64,000 nucleotides of DNA from Euphorbia lathyris (Eukaryota > Streptophyta > Magnoliopsida > Malpighiales > Euphorbiaceae): positions 80,474,441 through 80,538,440 of the forward strand of contig NC_088914.1 in assembly GCF_963576675.1 (NCBI RefSeq), given 5' to 3'. Position numbers and translations under genes: made by a program. The notes under the pieces are model-generated. The model searched no databases. It was given only the letters and a program-made list of their open reading frames with translations, and was not told where the DNA came from. Below, piece by piece: positions 46,629 to 58,770 of this stretch. Position 1 is the first letter of the stretch. The number at the start of each line of letters is the position of its first letter.

Positions 46629-46724
46629 CGATTTCTCGGTGATGATGAAAACACAGATGACGAGTCCGATTATCCATTCTTTAAATCGTGACGACAAAAC
46701 GAGGCATTTGTCTGAGAGAAATCG
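46629..46724 (+). ncRNA. U15: Box C/D snoRNA U15 (SNORD15 homologue)
   Basis: A perfect 9-bp terminal stem, CGATTTCTC (46629-46637) with GAGAAATCG (46716-46724), encloses box C GTGATGA (46639-46645) and box D CTGA (46712-46715). The guide AACGAGGCATTTG just upstream of box D is complementary to CAAATGCCTCGT of 25S rRNA. By the D+5 rule it targets the third A of that CAAATG, the site methylated under U15 guidance in other eukaryotes. The internal ATGACGAGTC block and the GAGGCATTTGTCTGAG 3' end also match animal U15. C' (TGACGA, 46689) is recognisable and a degenerate D' (CCGA) precedes it. The RNA would direct ribose 2'-O-methylation in the nucleolus. Upstream promoter motifs suggest its own Pol II unit. 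Confidence 0.88.
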
Positions 46725-46777
46725 TAAATTTCCTATTATTTTCTCTAATTTAGTATTTGTTTTCGAATGATAAAGCT

Positions 46778-46874
46778 GGGCTGTGGTGATGATTGGGCTG
46801 TGGTAATGATATAGATAATCTTTCTTATAATTTTATCTGATGATTACATCTCCCGCTACTCATTCTGAACGCCC
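46778..46874 (+). ncRNA. Candidate second box C/D snoRNA in the same transcript
   Basis: GGGC (46778-46781) can pair with GCCC (46871-46874). Between them are box C GTGATGA (46786-46792), D'/C' (CTGATGA, 46837-46843) and box D CTGA (46865-46868). The guide before box D, CCCGCTACTCAT, has an 8-9 nt match to GATGAGTAG in 25S rRNA, shorter than ideal. A 16-bp direct duplication (GGGCTGTGGTRATGAT) overlaps the 5' part. Plant snoRNAs often lie in polycistronic clusters, which fits its position 54 nt after U15. Evidence is structural only. Confidence 0.4.
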
Positions 46875-47280
46875 TTTTTTCCTGAAATTTAAATTCATTT
46901 GCAGTTTTTCTAAATCTATCATTTGCTTAGGAAGAGCTTCTGGATCGCTTCTTCAATTTATCTCATTTTTCTAATGAATTAATCGTTGCTGGTTTGGAAT
47001 TTATTGACTGATTAATTATCGTTTTCTGATTTTAATGTTGATTAGTGGAATTTTAATGTATTTGATGTGGGTGGATTTGTTTGAAAATTATTAAAATGCA
47101 GCAGTGATGAGAAAGTAAACTGACATTTTATTGTGAGGTTCAAACCTAGGATCAATTTTCAAGCACTTTTGAGCTGCACTTGTTTATTTTTTTTATTCAA
47201 TTGGTAAATGGATCTAGTTGAGTTTTGACCTGTTTGGGATAGCATAATGTTCTTGTTCAGGAGTTTAGTTTGTGAATAGT
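46875..47280. other. Downstream part of the snoRNA transcription unit or spacer
   Basis: A further GTGATGA with ACTGA occurs near 47103-47124, but they are too close to form a complete snoRNA. Nothing else is recognised. Confidence 0.35.
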
Positions 47281-47289
47281 TTGTTTATT

Positions 47290-47860
47290 TTGGCCACGAG
47301 TGCTCATGGGATGATCCTGCCACCCCTACAAACTCAAACCAATTGGACAAACAGCATTAACAATAAGATCCATGCTTTCCCAAACAAATTTATTCCTTCC
47401 GGACAAAATTCCCCAAAATGTTTTACTTATTAACACACAAAGAACATTGATCAGGAGAAAGCGTATTGAAGATAAAGTCTATCTCCATGAAATTAACATT
47501 GATCAGTAGAAAGCTATGATCGTTTCCTTTAAGAGCATGTAGAAAATAATTGACCTTGAAAATACGTGATACAAGAGAGGAAGGATCCGAGATTAATCTC
47601 CTGCCCTGTTTAATGAGCATCACTAAATTGAACTCCCTGATCTTCTTAAACCCCCACACATCATTTGTTTGCATATGGAATGATCATTAAGCCAATGAAT
47701 TCATTTTTCCATTCGGTCTAACCAAAAGAGTAGAAGAGTCTTAAGCTTTATCATAATAGTCGTAGAGTCTGTGACTCCTATCTTAGTAAGAACTGAAGGA
47801 ACAAAAATCTTCCCCATCTACTACCTAACTAAGGTATTGAAAGGAGCAAAGTTGTGATAT
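47290..47860 (-). pseudogene. LINE relic (post-RT / zf-RVT region)
   Basis: The minus strand reads WGFKKIREFNLVMLIKQG, RRLISDPSSLVSRIFKVNYF and DHSFLLINVN, matching the plant LINE block 'GGLGFR.I..FN.ALLAKQ.WR...P.SL..R..KA.YF'. Just upstream a shifted frame gives IHWLNDHSICKQ. Decayed and isolated. Confidence 0.75.
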
Positions 47861-48037
47861 TCCCTCGTCGAGAAATACTTACAGGTGGTTTTGTCACGTG
47901 GTTTGAACCTATGATCTAACACCTTAAAACAAAGTTCTTAACCAACTTAACTACTTTAAACTTTTGAGATAATACTACGTAGGTTAAATATATACTAATA
48001 TTTGGGGGGATACACAGGACAAAAATAACGACACTCA

Positions 48038-48098
48038 AGGGCGGAGCTGATAGTCGGGGGGCTTCGGCCCCCCCGGGCTCTGGGCTGGATCCGCCCCT
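48038..48098. mobile_element. 61-bp GC-rich hairpin with AGGGGCGGA ends
   Basis: AGGGCGGAGC at the left faces GGATCCGCCCCT at the right. The middle CGGGGGGCTTCGGCCCCCC folds tightly with a TTCG loop. The ends match those of the 0.9-kb element at 45167, so it may be an extremely deleted relative. Confidence 0.6.
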
Positions 48099-48438
48099 GG
48101 CCTGAGGTATTCGAGTGCGTTAGAGAATAGGTCGTGTATGTCCCAATTTGTCTTTCACTTTGAACCTCCATTAAAGCCCAAGCCTTATCTGATTTCATCA
48201 CCAAATTCATCTCAAGCCATGAAAACATGCCAATCGAGCATACTTTGTTACATATGTCCATTGACACTCGAGTCATGTAAGATCGGGGTGAGAATATTGT
48301 TGAGGGGGCCAAAGCAATTCCACCTTAACTATCTTGTCCACTAAACTTTGCGGACACAAACAATCAGAATGAGTATGAAGCCCTCGAGTATGAGGACCAC
48401 TAACAATATACCATGATTCCAAGCTTGCTGTCAGTCAT
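48099..48438 (-). other. Unrecognised possible gene fragment
   Basis: On the minus strand 48120-48270 reads RVSMDICNKVCSIGMFSWLE, then MKSDKAWALMEVQSERQIGT. I do not recognise the family. It has a reasonable amino-acid composition but no start context or continuation, so it may be an exon fragment. Confidence 0.25.
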
Positions 48439-51017
48439 TGTTGGGGTTTAGTGTCTTATAGTCAATTATTGTAGGATATAAATTAGTTGTAAATGAATCG
48501 TTCATTATCATTTGTTATGTTTAACTATATAAAAATATTTAACTTTTATAAGAACTAATCAAGTTAAATAAAAGAAATCCCAAAGTTTATTTAAGTGATC
48601 GTAAAGTGTTCATACAAGCATTTAAGTGAGATTGAACTTTATAATAAACTAATAAACTTAAAATAACTTCAAGTCAAGTAATATGTTTATGGGATTAACA
48701 TAATACTTTTGAGACTTCCATGTAATAGTGTTTCTGTTGTGAACATAGAGCTGATCTCACAAGGTTTAGATATAGAGATAATTACGTGGATTTGGTGAAT
48801 GAGTTAATTAGGATTGAGGACCCGACTTGAGATAACAAGATAGATTTATCTAGTATCACATATTCGTCTCATTGGTATTAGTATGTACATAAGTAATCCT
48901 TAGATTCAAATAAACATTAATTAATGATTCTGGATTATAGAGTGTGATACTTAGATTATGTTTAAACAAGATCAATAACATGAATGACTCTGTAGTGTGT
49001 GCGAACAGATGTTGGGTATCACATAAAGTAATTGTGGGGTGCTTAATATTAGATTAAGCAAAATAGGTGATATATCCAATGATCTCTTGTGGAGAATTAA
49101 CTGAAATCCTTGCAAGGTGATAGGAGTAATAGTAGAAATGAAGATTTCACTTAACATGTTTTTTCAAAGTTAATTCTACCTAGACAAGTAAAACAGATGT
49201 CTCGATATATGTAGCCATAGTTATAAGATTTGTTTAAGGATATAGCTGATAAATGATCAAATTATATTGGACTTAATACGGAAAGGTAAACGCCAGTATC
49301 AACCCGACTTCTTTTCGCTTTGGGGGAATGTTTACGGTTCTGTTAGTAACAGTCTTCAAACTCATTCTGTTACATGTTTAGTTGAAATTAATCTAGTTGA
49401 ATTAATTCCAAAAAATATATACGGTGTAGCGGTAAGAACCAAAAAGGTCACACATGGGATTTGGAATCAGATGACAGAATGACAATTTTAGAGTGAGATA
49501 GAAAGCATCCAAAATGTGTAGAATTAACTGATTTATTGATAATTGATTTATTGATAATTGTAATTTGATTATAGCTATAGATAAATTAATGAGTTACTTA
49601 CAAATAACTTCCCTGTGGTTTGGCCGATTTGCGATGTGGTACCTGTGGTATTTTTTTTTGCAAACACCTCCCTGTGGTTGTCGTCGTTATACAAATCAAG
49701 GAGACGACAGAAAATCTGTTAAATCACATGAGCAATTTGGGAAAGAAAAATTTCGACTTTTTTTTCTTAATTTTTAAGTTGACTTCATCTTCTTCTTCTC
49801 TTCTTCGTTCTTCTTTCTTCTTCTTCTTCCTCCATTTCCTCTTCTTCTTCCTTTCTTTTCTTGTTCTTTTTTTTCCTTATTTCTTCTCTTCATCTTCCCC
49901 TTTTTTCTTTTTTTCTTTTTTTAATTCTGGAAATTCCAGATTCTGGAAATTCCGGAATTAAAAAAAATTAGAAAAAAATAGGAAGAAGAAGAGAAGAGAG
50001 GAGGAAGAAGAAGAAAACGCAGAAGAAGAAGAAGAAGAGAATCAACGATGAAGGAGAGAGGAGGAGAGAGAAAAAAATTAAAAAAATCGAATTTTCTAAA
50101 ATGCTCCTATGCCACGTCAGCTTTTTAACAGATTTTCTGCCGTCTCCTTGATTTGTATAACGGCGACAACCACAGGGAGGTGTTTGCAAAAAAAAAAATA
50201 CCACAGGTATCACATCGCAAATCGGTCAAACCACATGGTAGTTATTTGTAATTAACCCTAAATTAATTAAAGGATTATAATTTTATAAGGAAATAAAAAT
50301 TCCAATTTGATTAGAATTATTGATCATTAATTATATTTATATAAGATATAATTAATGATAATGTTTCTAAATTAGTTAGTGAATATAATGTGATTATAAC
50401 AATAATCAAAATCTGATAACATCCTGATTTACATTGATATCATCAACCATTATTCATTCTTGAAGGAATAATGATAATTGTTAGAAATTATAATAAAACG
50501 TTATTCTTTTTAAGGGAAGAATTGATGGCAAATTAAATGCAGAATTTATGCAAAGTTAAATGACAAATTAATGGAATATTGGTAAACGATTAAACTCTAT
50601 TAATTGTTAGGAGTTAACAACTTGCAAAAAGGAATATAGATACACCATATACTACATGTAATGAAGTGAAACAAAATTCTAAAGGGCGGAAAAGACGGGG
50701 AGAAAATATTCTTCCGACTTCCACTCGAATAATTACCTTTCTCGGTTACTCTCTCTTTGATCTCGTGTTGATTCCTTTAGAGACAATCACTTTAGATTGT
50801 GGTTGATTACTAACCGTTTTCTTTTGTATTGTTTTCATTATTTGTGAAACACAGTTGAGAAGTTAGTGGGCACTTCGTTTGCAACGTAATTCTTCAGAAA
50901 AGGTACATACGTTTAATCCCTTTTAATATGAAATAACGATGAACGAATCTTGGGAAAAAAAGAAATAGATAGAAAATTTATATTTCCGCTGCGCCTACCT
51001 TTATCTATTTTTCTTCA
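48439..51017 (+). mobile_element. Long LTR (1.9 kb net) containing a MITE
   Basis: It begins TGTTGGGGTTTAGTGTC and ends TTTTTCTTCA. The 3' part (50270-51017) is repeated in reverse at 51471-52200. Length without the nested MITE and its TSD is about 1,902 bp. No primer-binding site follows its end; instead the mirror LTR's leader is joined directly. Confidence 0.75.
49591..50258. mobile_element. Mutator-like MITE, exact 9-bp TSD, with empty-site paralogue
   Basis: The ends GAGTTACTTACAAATAACT and (complemented) GGGTTAATTACAAATAACT extend into ~150-bp inverted arms with CCACAGGGAGGTGTTTGCAA. The 9-bp TAAATTAAT flanks it at 49582-49590 and 50259-50267. The interior is a polypyrimidine/polypurine tract (TCTTCTTCTT). 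The mirror LTR at 52142-52165 carries the uninterrupted site with a single TAAATTAAT. A diverged end of the same type may occur at 59936-60050. Confidence 0.93.
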
Positions 51018-51138
51018 GTTCAATATATATTCATTTTAGTTTTTCACAAAACCAAAATATTTAGAAAATTACAAATTCAAATAAACATGAAGAGAATTAA
51101 AACTTTTATTTTAATTTATATATATATAATTTTCTAAA

Positions 51139-51179
<41 letters not shown>

Positions 51180-51457
51180 CTATTCTAAAATATATATCCC
51201 TAATTAATCGATTCTAATCGTTTGACTTAGATCGTTAACAAAATCAAATTTTTAAAGATTAATCTAATTAACTTTTTTATCGATTTAAACAGTTAAGCCA
51301 TTAATCCATAAACACGTATATCACATATACAAAACATTGTTTTAATCAATCATTTAATCTCTACAAACCCATTTGTTAATTAACCGAATCATAAAACCAA
51401 TTAATCTCGCATTAATCATTTAATATTTTCATATATGAAATAACGGATTTAACGCTC
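51018..51457 (-). mobile_element. Leader/internal remnant between head-to-head LTRs
   Basis: AT-rich DNA with a (TA)n tract at 51141-51178. It follows the primer-binding site on the minus strand and runs directly into the end of the plus-orientation LTR. No gag or pol is present. Confidence 0.55.
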
Positions 51458-51469
51458 GCTCTGATACCA
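51458..51469 (-). other. Retrotransposon primer-binding site (tRNA-iMet type)
   Basis: The minus strand reads TGGTATCAGAGC, complementary to the 3' end of plant initiator tRNA-Met, one base after the LTR end at 51471. This fixes the orientation of that LTR. Confidence 0.85.
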
Positions 51470-51470
51470 T

Positions 51471-52200
51471 TGAAGAAAAATAGACAAAGGTAGGTGCAAC
51501 GGAAATATAATTTTGTAATCTATTTCCCTTTTCCCAAGACCCGTTAATCTTTATTTCATATAAAAAAGTATTAAACGTATGTACCTTTTTTGAAGAACTA
51601 TCTACCGTTGTAAACGAAATGCCCACTAACTTCTCAATCGTGTTTCACGAACAATGAAAATAATAGAAAAAAAAACGGTTAGTAATCAACCAATTAATAG
51701 CAATCTAAATTGATTGCCTTTAAAGGAATCAACACGAAATCAATGAGAGAGTAAACGATAAAGGTAATTATTCGAGTGGAAGTCGGAAGAATATTTTCTC
51801 CCTATCTCTTTAGCCCTTTAGAATTTTGGTTTCACTCCATTACATGTATAGGATGTATCTATATTCCTTTTTGCAAGTTGTTAACTCCTAACAATTAATA
51901 GAGTTTAATTGTTTACCAATACTCTATTAATTTGTCATTTAACTTTGCATAAATCCTGCATTTAATTTGTCATCAATTCTTCTCTTAGAAAGAATAACGT
52001 TTTGTCATCATTTCTAACAATTATCATTATTCATTCAAGAAGGAATAATGGTTGATGACATCAATGTAAATCAGGATGTTATCAGATTTTAATTATTGTT
52101 ATAATCAAATTAGAATTCCTACTTCCTTATAAAATTAAAATCCTTTAATTAATTTATCTATAATTATAATCAAATTACAATTATCAATAAAATCAATTAA
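51471..52200 (-). mobile_element. Truncated LTR, inverted copy of 49.5-51.0 kb
   Basis: The plus strand starts TGAAGAAAAATAGACAAAGG, the complement of the LTR 3' end. Identity with the plus LTR is high through GTCGGAAGAATATTTTCTCC and the TTGCAAAAAGGAATATAGAT region. The 5' part of the LTR (upstream of about 52200-52255) is lost. Confidence 0.8.
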
Positions 52201-52479
52201 CCAAATAATCCCATAATACACTATATATTTTGTTTGCATCTCATGGCTAAAATGCATCTCTAAATAAGAAGGAACACAATGTTTATGAGAAATACATGAG
52301 GAAGTTTAAGAATCACACTAAGAAGCAAAAACAACAGCTCAGAAAGTGTGACAACAAGGCTCGCACTGGCCAAACTACGGACAAGGATGTTTGCGCTAAT
52401 TTCTAGCTTCATGTAAACATGTACAACTTACCCTAATCAGATATAAAGGGATCAGGTCTCCCTGGCTCTTTTCCTTGCA

Positions 52480-53080
52480 GGCAGTCAATAGTAGCCATCG
52501 ACCATTTCACAAAGTGGGAGGAAGCCGAGGTGATGGCCATTATATCAAAAAACAGGGTCATAACCTTTGTACAAGATAACATTATAACTCCATACAAGGT
52601 TCCTCATGCCATGTTAGGTAATAGAGGGAAGTTTGGTTATGCCTCTTTCAAAAAATTATGCGTTGATTATGAGATCTAACAATGATTCACATCTGTTCAC
52701 ACCTGCAATGGAACGACTTAAAAGAGGTAACAAACAGAATGATCCTCAATGGGATCAAGAAATGCCTACTCGACATTGAAGGAGCATGGTGATACCACCT
52801 AAACTCGGTATTATGGTCATATTGGGGTACCCCACACTAGGCCAAAGAGAGAACACTTCTCTCTCTAGTGCACAAGGCCGAATGCATGTTCCCCTCTGAG
52901 GTCACTGAGAGAACCCCAAGTACTCGAGTACGAGAAAGATACAAATGTCGAGTCCGATGCAAATGACTGCCTGAAGGAAACTCACCTATAAAGATTAATG
53001 ACTATGGAAGCCTCCAAAAAGAGGATGGCCCAACAATACAACAAATGAGTCAGGGCTCATCAGTTCCATTTAGACAAACT
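52480..53080 (+). pseudogene. Ty3/gypsy integrase relic
   Basis: The plus frame reads VAIDHFTKWEEAEVMAI, then VPHAMLGNRGKFGYASFKKL, with later NGIKKCLLDIEGAW, SVLWSYWGTPH and KAECMFPSEV. This is the order of the gypsy integrase core (DHFTKW.EA; NG..F...; VLWAYRTT...; AE...P.E). The second catalytic Asp of the TDNG-type motif is not conserved (GNRGK) and stops interrupt. Dead. Confidence 0.75.
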
Positions 53081-53140
53081 CGTCTTAGAGGACAAGGTCA
53101 TTGATTCACAATCCCTTTTAGGAAAGGGAAATTTATCTAG

Positions 53141-53520
53141 GAAAATAGACAAACATAGGTGCATGGAAATATATATATATATATTTTTTATCTGTTTACC
53201 TTTTCCAAGATCCATTAATCCTTTTTTCAAGTTTAATCATTATGTACATTTTTTGAAGAACTATCTACCATTGCAAACAAAGAGCTCACGTAGATAATCA
53301 ACTGTCTGTTCACGAATAAGAATAGCCCGAAAGAAACACCTTCTCAATCAACTAATAATAGCAACCAAGTATAGGTTGCCTCTAACAATATCCACATGTA
53401 CTAGGATACGAATGAACAAGAGTAGTAATTATTCGAGTGAAAGTTCGAGAGAAAATTCTAGCCCTAGAGACAGTGTTGTCTAAATTCTATGTAGGGGGTA
53501 TTTATATTTTTTTTTCGATT
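53141..53520 (-). mobile_element. Third, diverged LTR fragment of the 48.4-52.2-kb family
   Basis: GAAAATAGACAAACATAGGTGC, CATTTTTTGAAGAACTATCTACC and TAATTATTCGAGTG(A/G)AAGT occur in the same order as 51475-51790, at lower identity. Same orientation as the truncated LTR. Confidence 0.7.
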
Positions 53521-53699
53521 CCTAACCCTAATCCAATTCGGTTAAAATAATTAATTAGTATTCTAATCTGATTAGATTTACTAATTAAATAAATAAAGAT
53601 AATTGCTAATCTTATCTATATCTAATATAAATATAATTATTAATAATTCTAATCCCATTAGAATACTTATTTATATTAGGATAATAATTAGATTTAATT

Positions 53700-54220
53700 A
53701 TATCATATTGATAAGACCCACATATTATCCCTGGAGTAAAAGCGTAATAATAAGAGCAAGGAAGGAGTCTCCAACATTATACTACACCACGTGGCATTAG
53801 GAAGGATACGTCGTTCGAGTGACATACGCTAGAAAGAGTTGAATGATAAGGATTTGTCATCCTAACTCCTTCAACATACATCCGCCATCGTACACCTTCT
53901 GAACAATTTTAGAGGAAACCAAGGGACACTACTGTTAACATCATTAAAGCTAGAAAAAGTGATGTATTTGAAAGGAAATCAATAGCCGTTAAAAGCATTA
54001 ATAATATGATTGTTAGAGTATAACATCATCAATGGCTAAAGGTTACAAAAACCTACATAAATACCACAATCCCAAGGTATTCGAGGTATGCCTACTAATT
54101 CCCTAAAGAGTTATTGTCATTATTCTTATTCTCAAATGTTATACTGACTTTGGCATCAGAGTGTCCCTCGCCGATCCCAATGGCACCTCATAGGGAAGGA
54201 TTCTGATTTAGAATATTTTA
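53700..54220 (+). mobile_element. Gypsy LTR relic upstream of gag
   Basis: It contains ATAAATACCACAATCCC (54058), GGTATTCGAGGTATGC and TGACTTTGGCATCAGAGTG followed by CGCCGATCCCAATGG, the motif set shared with 12410 and 22480. It is followed by gag in the same orientation. Confidence 0.65.
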
Positions 54221-54239
54221 CACAAGTATCAACTGGTGT

Positions 54240-55932
54240 AGTGAGCGTGGAACTTTGATTGAAATAGAGTTTCACCACGAACTGACTAATGACGTCTAAT
54301 GGACTACCACCTCTTCCTATCATTGAGACTCATGCGATACCCAATACGGGGATTTCTATAATACCAACAATTAGGAATTCCACAATTCCCTTACCATTTC
54401 ATATGATGATCACCACTTCTGATCCTATTATGGTTGAAAATGTGCATGACGCCTCTCCTCGCACTTTCATGGACAAAGTTGGAGCGGTTGTAGCAACTCA
54501 TATGAGTCGAGAAGCAGGAGATCGAATAAATTCATATTTGGAGAATTGGTGAGAGACTTATGGCATCCACTCAAACTCATAATCGTCCCCCGACGATAGG
54601 GCTGTAAATGAACAGAGCCACTCATGAGCGGCTCGGTGATCGGCTCGATAAAAGCTCGGCTCAACTCAGCTCGATCTGTAAACGAGCCGCTCATGAACAC
54701 GATTTACTGGCTCGGTTCGTAAACGAGCCAAGCTTGAGCAGGCCAAAGCTCGGCTTGAAAGCTCGCGAGCAGGCTCGATTAGAACATTTATGAACAAATT
54801 TTAGTTTTGTAGAAAACTATATAGTTTTGTGTTAGTTCACAAATATCTAAACTTAATATTATTTCATTTGCTACTAGATGAGTTCGTTCACAAACATAAT
54901 AAATTAGTAATAGACGAACTAATTGTAAGCATCTTATTTATGTATTCACGAACTTTGCTTGTTAGCTTGTTTATGTACACAATTAAAGAGTTATTTGTAG
55001 CAAACTTCACAAATATAATTAACAATGTACTCACAAACAATTCATGGTTAGATAATTTTCTTAATGAACTAAGTCCAAAAGAGGATTTTGGGCTCGAAAC
55101 AAGCTCGAAGCTCGGCTCAAGCTCGTTGAGCAAGCCAAAACTCGGCTCGGGCTCGGCTCGTTAATTTTATAGCAAGCTCGGCTCGAGCTCGAGCTCGAGC
55201 TCGTTAATTTTATAGCAAACCGAGCTTGAACATGCCAAAGCTTGGCTCGATTACAGCCCTACCCGACGAGTTCACGACCTGGGGATATTCTTCTCGGATC
55301 CAGCAGTCTATGTCCCAATTCAAGGGTAAGTGAACATTTGTCTACTAGTGTACCACATATTCTCCATGGAGGAGAGATTCTGTGATCCATGGTAGAATTC
55401 TCTTCGTTCATGCCACCAGGAATGACAAATCCTCCATTCGCCCAAAATATCGAGTTAACAACTGATTAGACTAGGTTTGTTGATCAACATATACAAATAG
55501 AGCTATTTGGAGATCTAGAAAGATCAGAAGTTCCAAGAGAACTATGGAAATTTGATCTAGTCAATGGACAGAGATTGTCCTAGAATAGAGTTTAGCCAAC
55601 TCATAACCTCATAATCTGATCACAACCTATGATGGATCGGTTCGGAAGCAGAATGACTGACTATTCTTCCCCTTAAAAAGCTATCATAGAAGGAACAGAG
55701 GGTGAGATAGATAGGTGAGTACTGGACACCTTGACAAGATACGAATATTCGACGAGTATACAATGCGAATCTTAAGCTATGAGGGAGATCAAAGGTTCAA
55801 ACCTCCTACACTCCCCTAATGTAAAGGAGAAGGCAAACCAGAGGCCCATGCCCGCCAGTACGAAGAGCTGAAGGATGTTTGTGATACCAATGAAGGGATT
55901 ATATGCAGAGTTTTCTCAACCACTCTCAAATA
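54240..55932 (+). pseudogene. Ty3/gypsy gag relic interrupted by two hAT MITEs
   Basis: The frame opens at about 54289 and reads ASPRTFMDKVGAVVATHMSR and AGDRINSYLEN before the first MITE at 54597. It resumes with frameshifts. At 55770-55931 it reads LSYEGDQRFKPPTLP, stop, then KGEGKPEAHARQYEEL and GIICRVFSTTLK, the classic gypsy gag 'Y.G..DP..H...Y......D...CR.FP.TLKG'. The second MITE cuts exactly after TTLK. The homologous block continues unbroken at 23595. Confidence 0.7.
54597..55261. mobile_element. hAT-type MITE (GGCTCG family), exact 8-bp TSD
   Basis: The ends TAGGGCTGTAAATG and ATTACAGCCCTA are inverted. CCCGACGA flanks exactly at 54589-54596 and 55262-55269. Arms are arrays of GGCTCGGCTCG/CGAGC words around an AT-rich centre. 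ORFs inside are composition artefacts. Confidence 0.93.
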
Positions 55933-56100
55933 GACCTGGGCTTGGGCCGGGCTGGACCGAACCTGTCGGGCTTTTAATAAAGCCTAACGAGCCCAAGCCC
56001 AGTCCAACCAACAAGAAATTTAGTCGGGCTCGGGCTGGGCTCGGGCCTAAGATATGAATCCCAAGCCTGCCCGTCCAAGCCCATCTGTATATTAAAAAAT
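55933..56100. mobile_element. Truncated hAT MITE of the GGGCCCGGGC family
   Basis: TAGACCTGGGCTTGGGCC matches the terminus of the 7129 element and is followed by GGGCTCGGGCTGGGCTCGGG. The right arm is missing beyond the AT-rich core, so no TSD can be read. Confidence 0.65.
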
Positions 56101-56117
56101 ATATTATAATTTATATT

Positions 56118-56157
<40 letters not shown>

Positions 56158-56600
56158 TATATACATATAATCATAATAATTTATATACTTTCAAACAGCT
56201 TTTCAATTATGTATATTTCATCAATAATTTATATACTTTCAATTTCAAACAACTTTTCAATTATGTATATTTATATATTCACTGCTATATACTCTGTTTT
56301 AGTCTTGACTCGGTTACAGTTCCTTGCTTGGAACTATTACAGCTAATCGTACCTCAATCGGATTCTATGTAATCATCTTTATCTGAAATTCACTTAGATT
56401 AACAAAGTTGAATCTTAATTATACTATTCATGACGTTAAAAGTAAAATTACTCTTATCTATTTTCGATAACAACATTTTTATACTTATCTTTTTTACAAT
56501 AACATAGAAAATGAGTTGAATATATAGCGAAATAATTGATAAAATATGAAAGTATATAGATAGATAGATAGAGAAGAAACATGATCCATGAAAAAGAGAG
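56101..56600. other. AT-rich spacer with (TA)n tract
   Basis: A TA microsatellite lies at 56124-56153, and ATACTTTCAA..AACTTTTCAATTATGTATATTT is duplicated at about 56187 and 56236. No gene is seen. Confidence 0.5.
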
Positions 56601-56631
56601 TGAAATCTATATCCGAAATAACAAAGTAGTA

Positions 56632-56697
56632 CACGTGGCAAATTCCAACAGAGTTAAATGAACCAATAGGAGAAAACCTTATCCTAATCCCCTTATC
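56632..56697 (+). promoter_or_regulatory. Light-type promoter elements of PSBO: G-box, CCAAT, two I-box cores
   Basis: The G-box CACGTG is at 56632-56637 (ACACGTGGCA). CCAAT is at 56663-56667. Two inverted GATAAG I-box cores (CTTATC) are at 56678-56683 and 56692-56697. All lie 85-150 bp before the start codon. G-box plus I-box is the usual combination in promoters of light-regulated nuclear photosynthesis genes. Confidence 0.7.
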
Positions 56698-56781
56698 TTA
56701 CTGACTTCACCAAAGCCACCAAAAATACTCTGAAATAACACAATTCTCTTTCATTTCTCCAAACTCTTCTGGACACGAACT

Positions 56782-58770
<1,989 letters not shown>

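Noticed and set aside
47103..47124. Third box C/D snoRNA
   Set aside because: Boxes C and D are too close, with no guide or closing stem.
49620..50213. ORFs of 81-113 residues rich in Phe/Leu/Ser
   Set aside because: They translate the polypyrimidine interior of the Mutator-like MITE in both directions.
54829..55164. 111-residue ORF and its antisense
   Set aside because: It is inside the hAT MITE and translates the GGCTCG array at its end.
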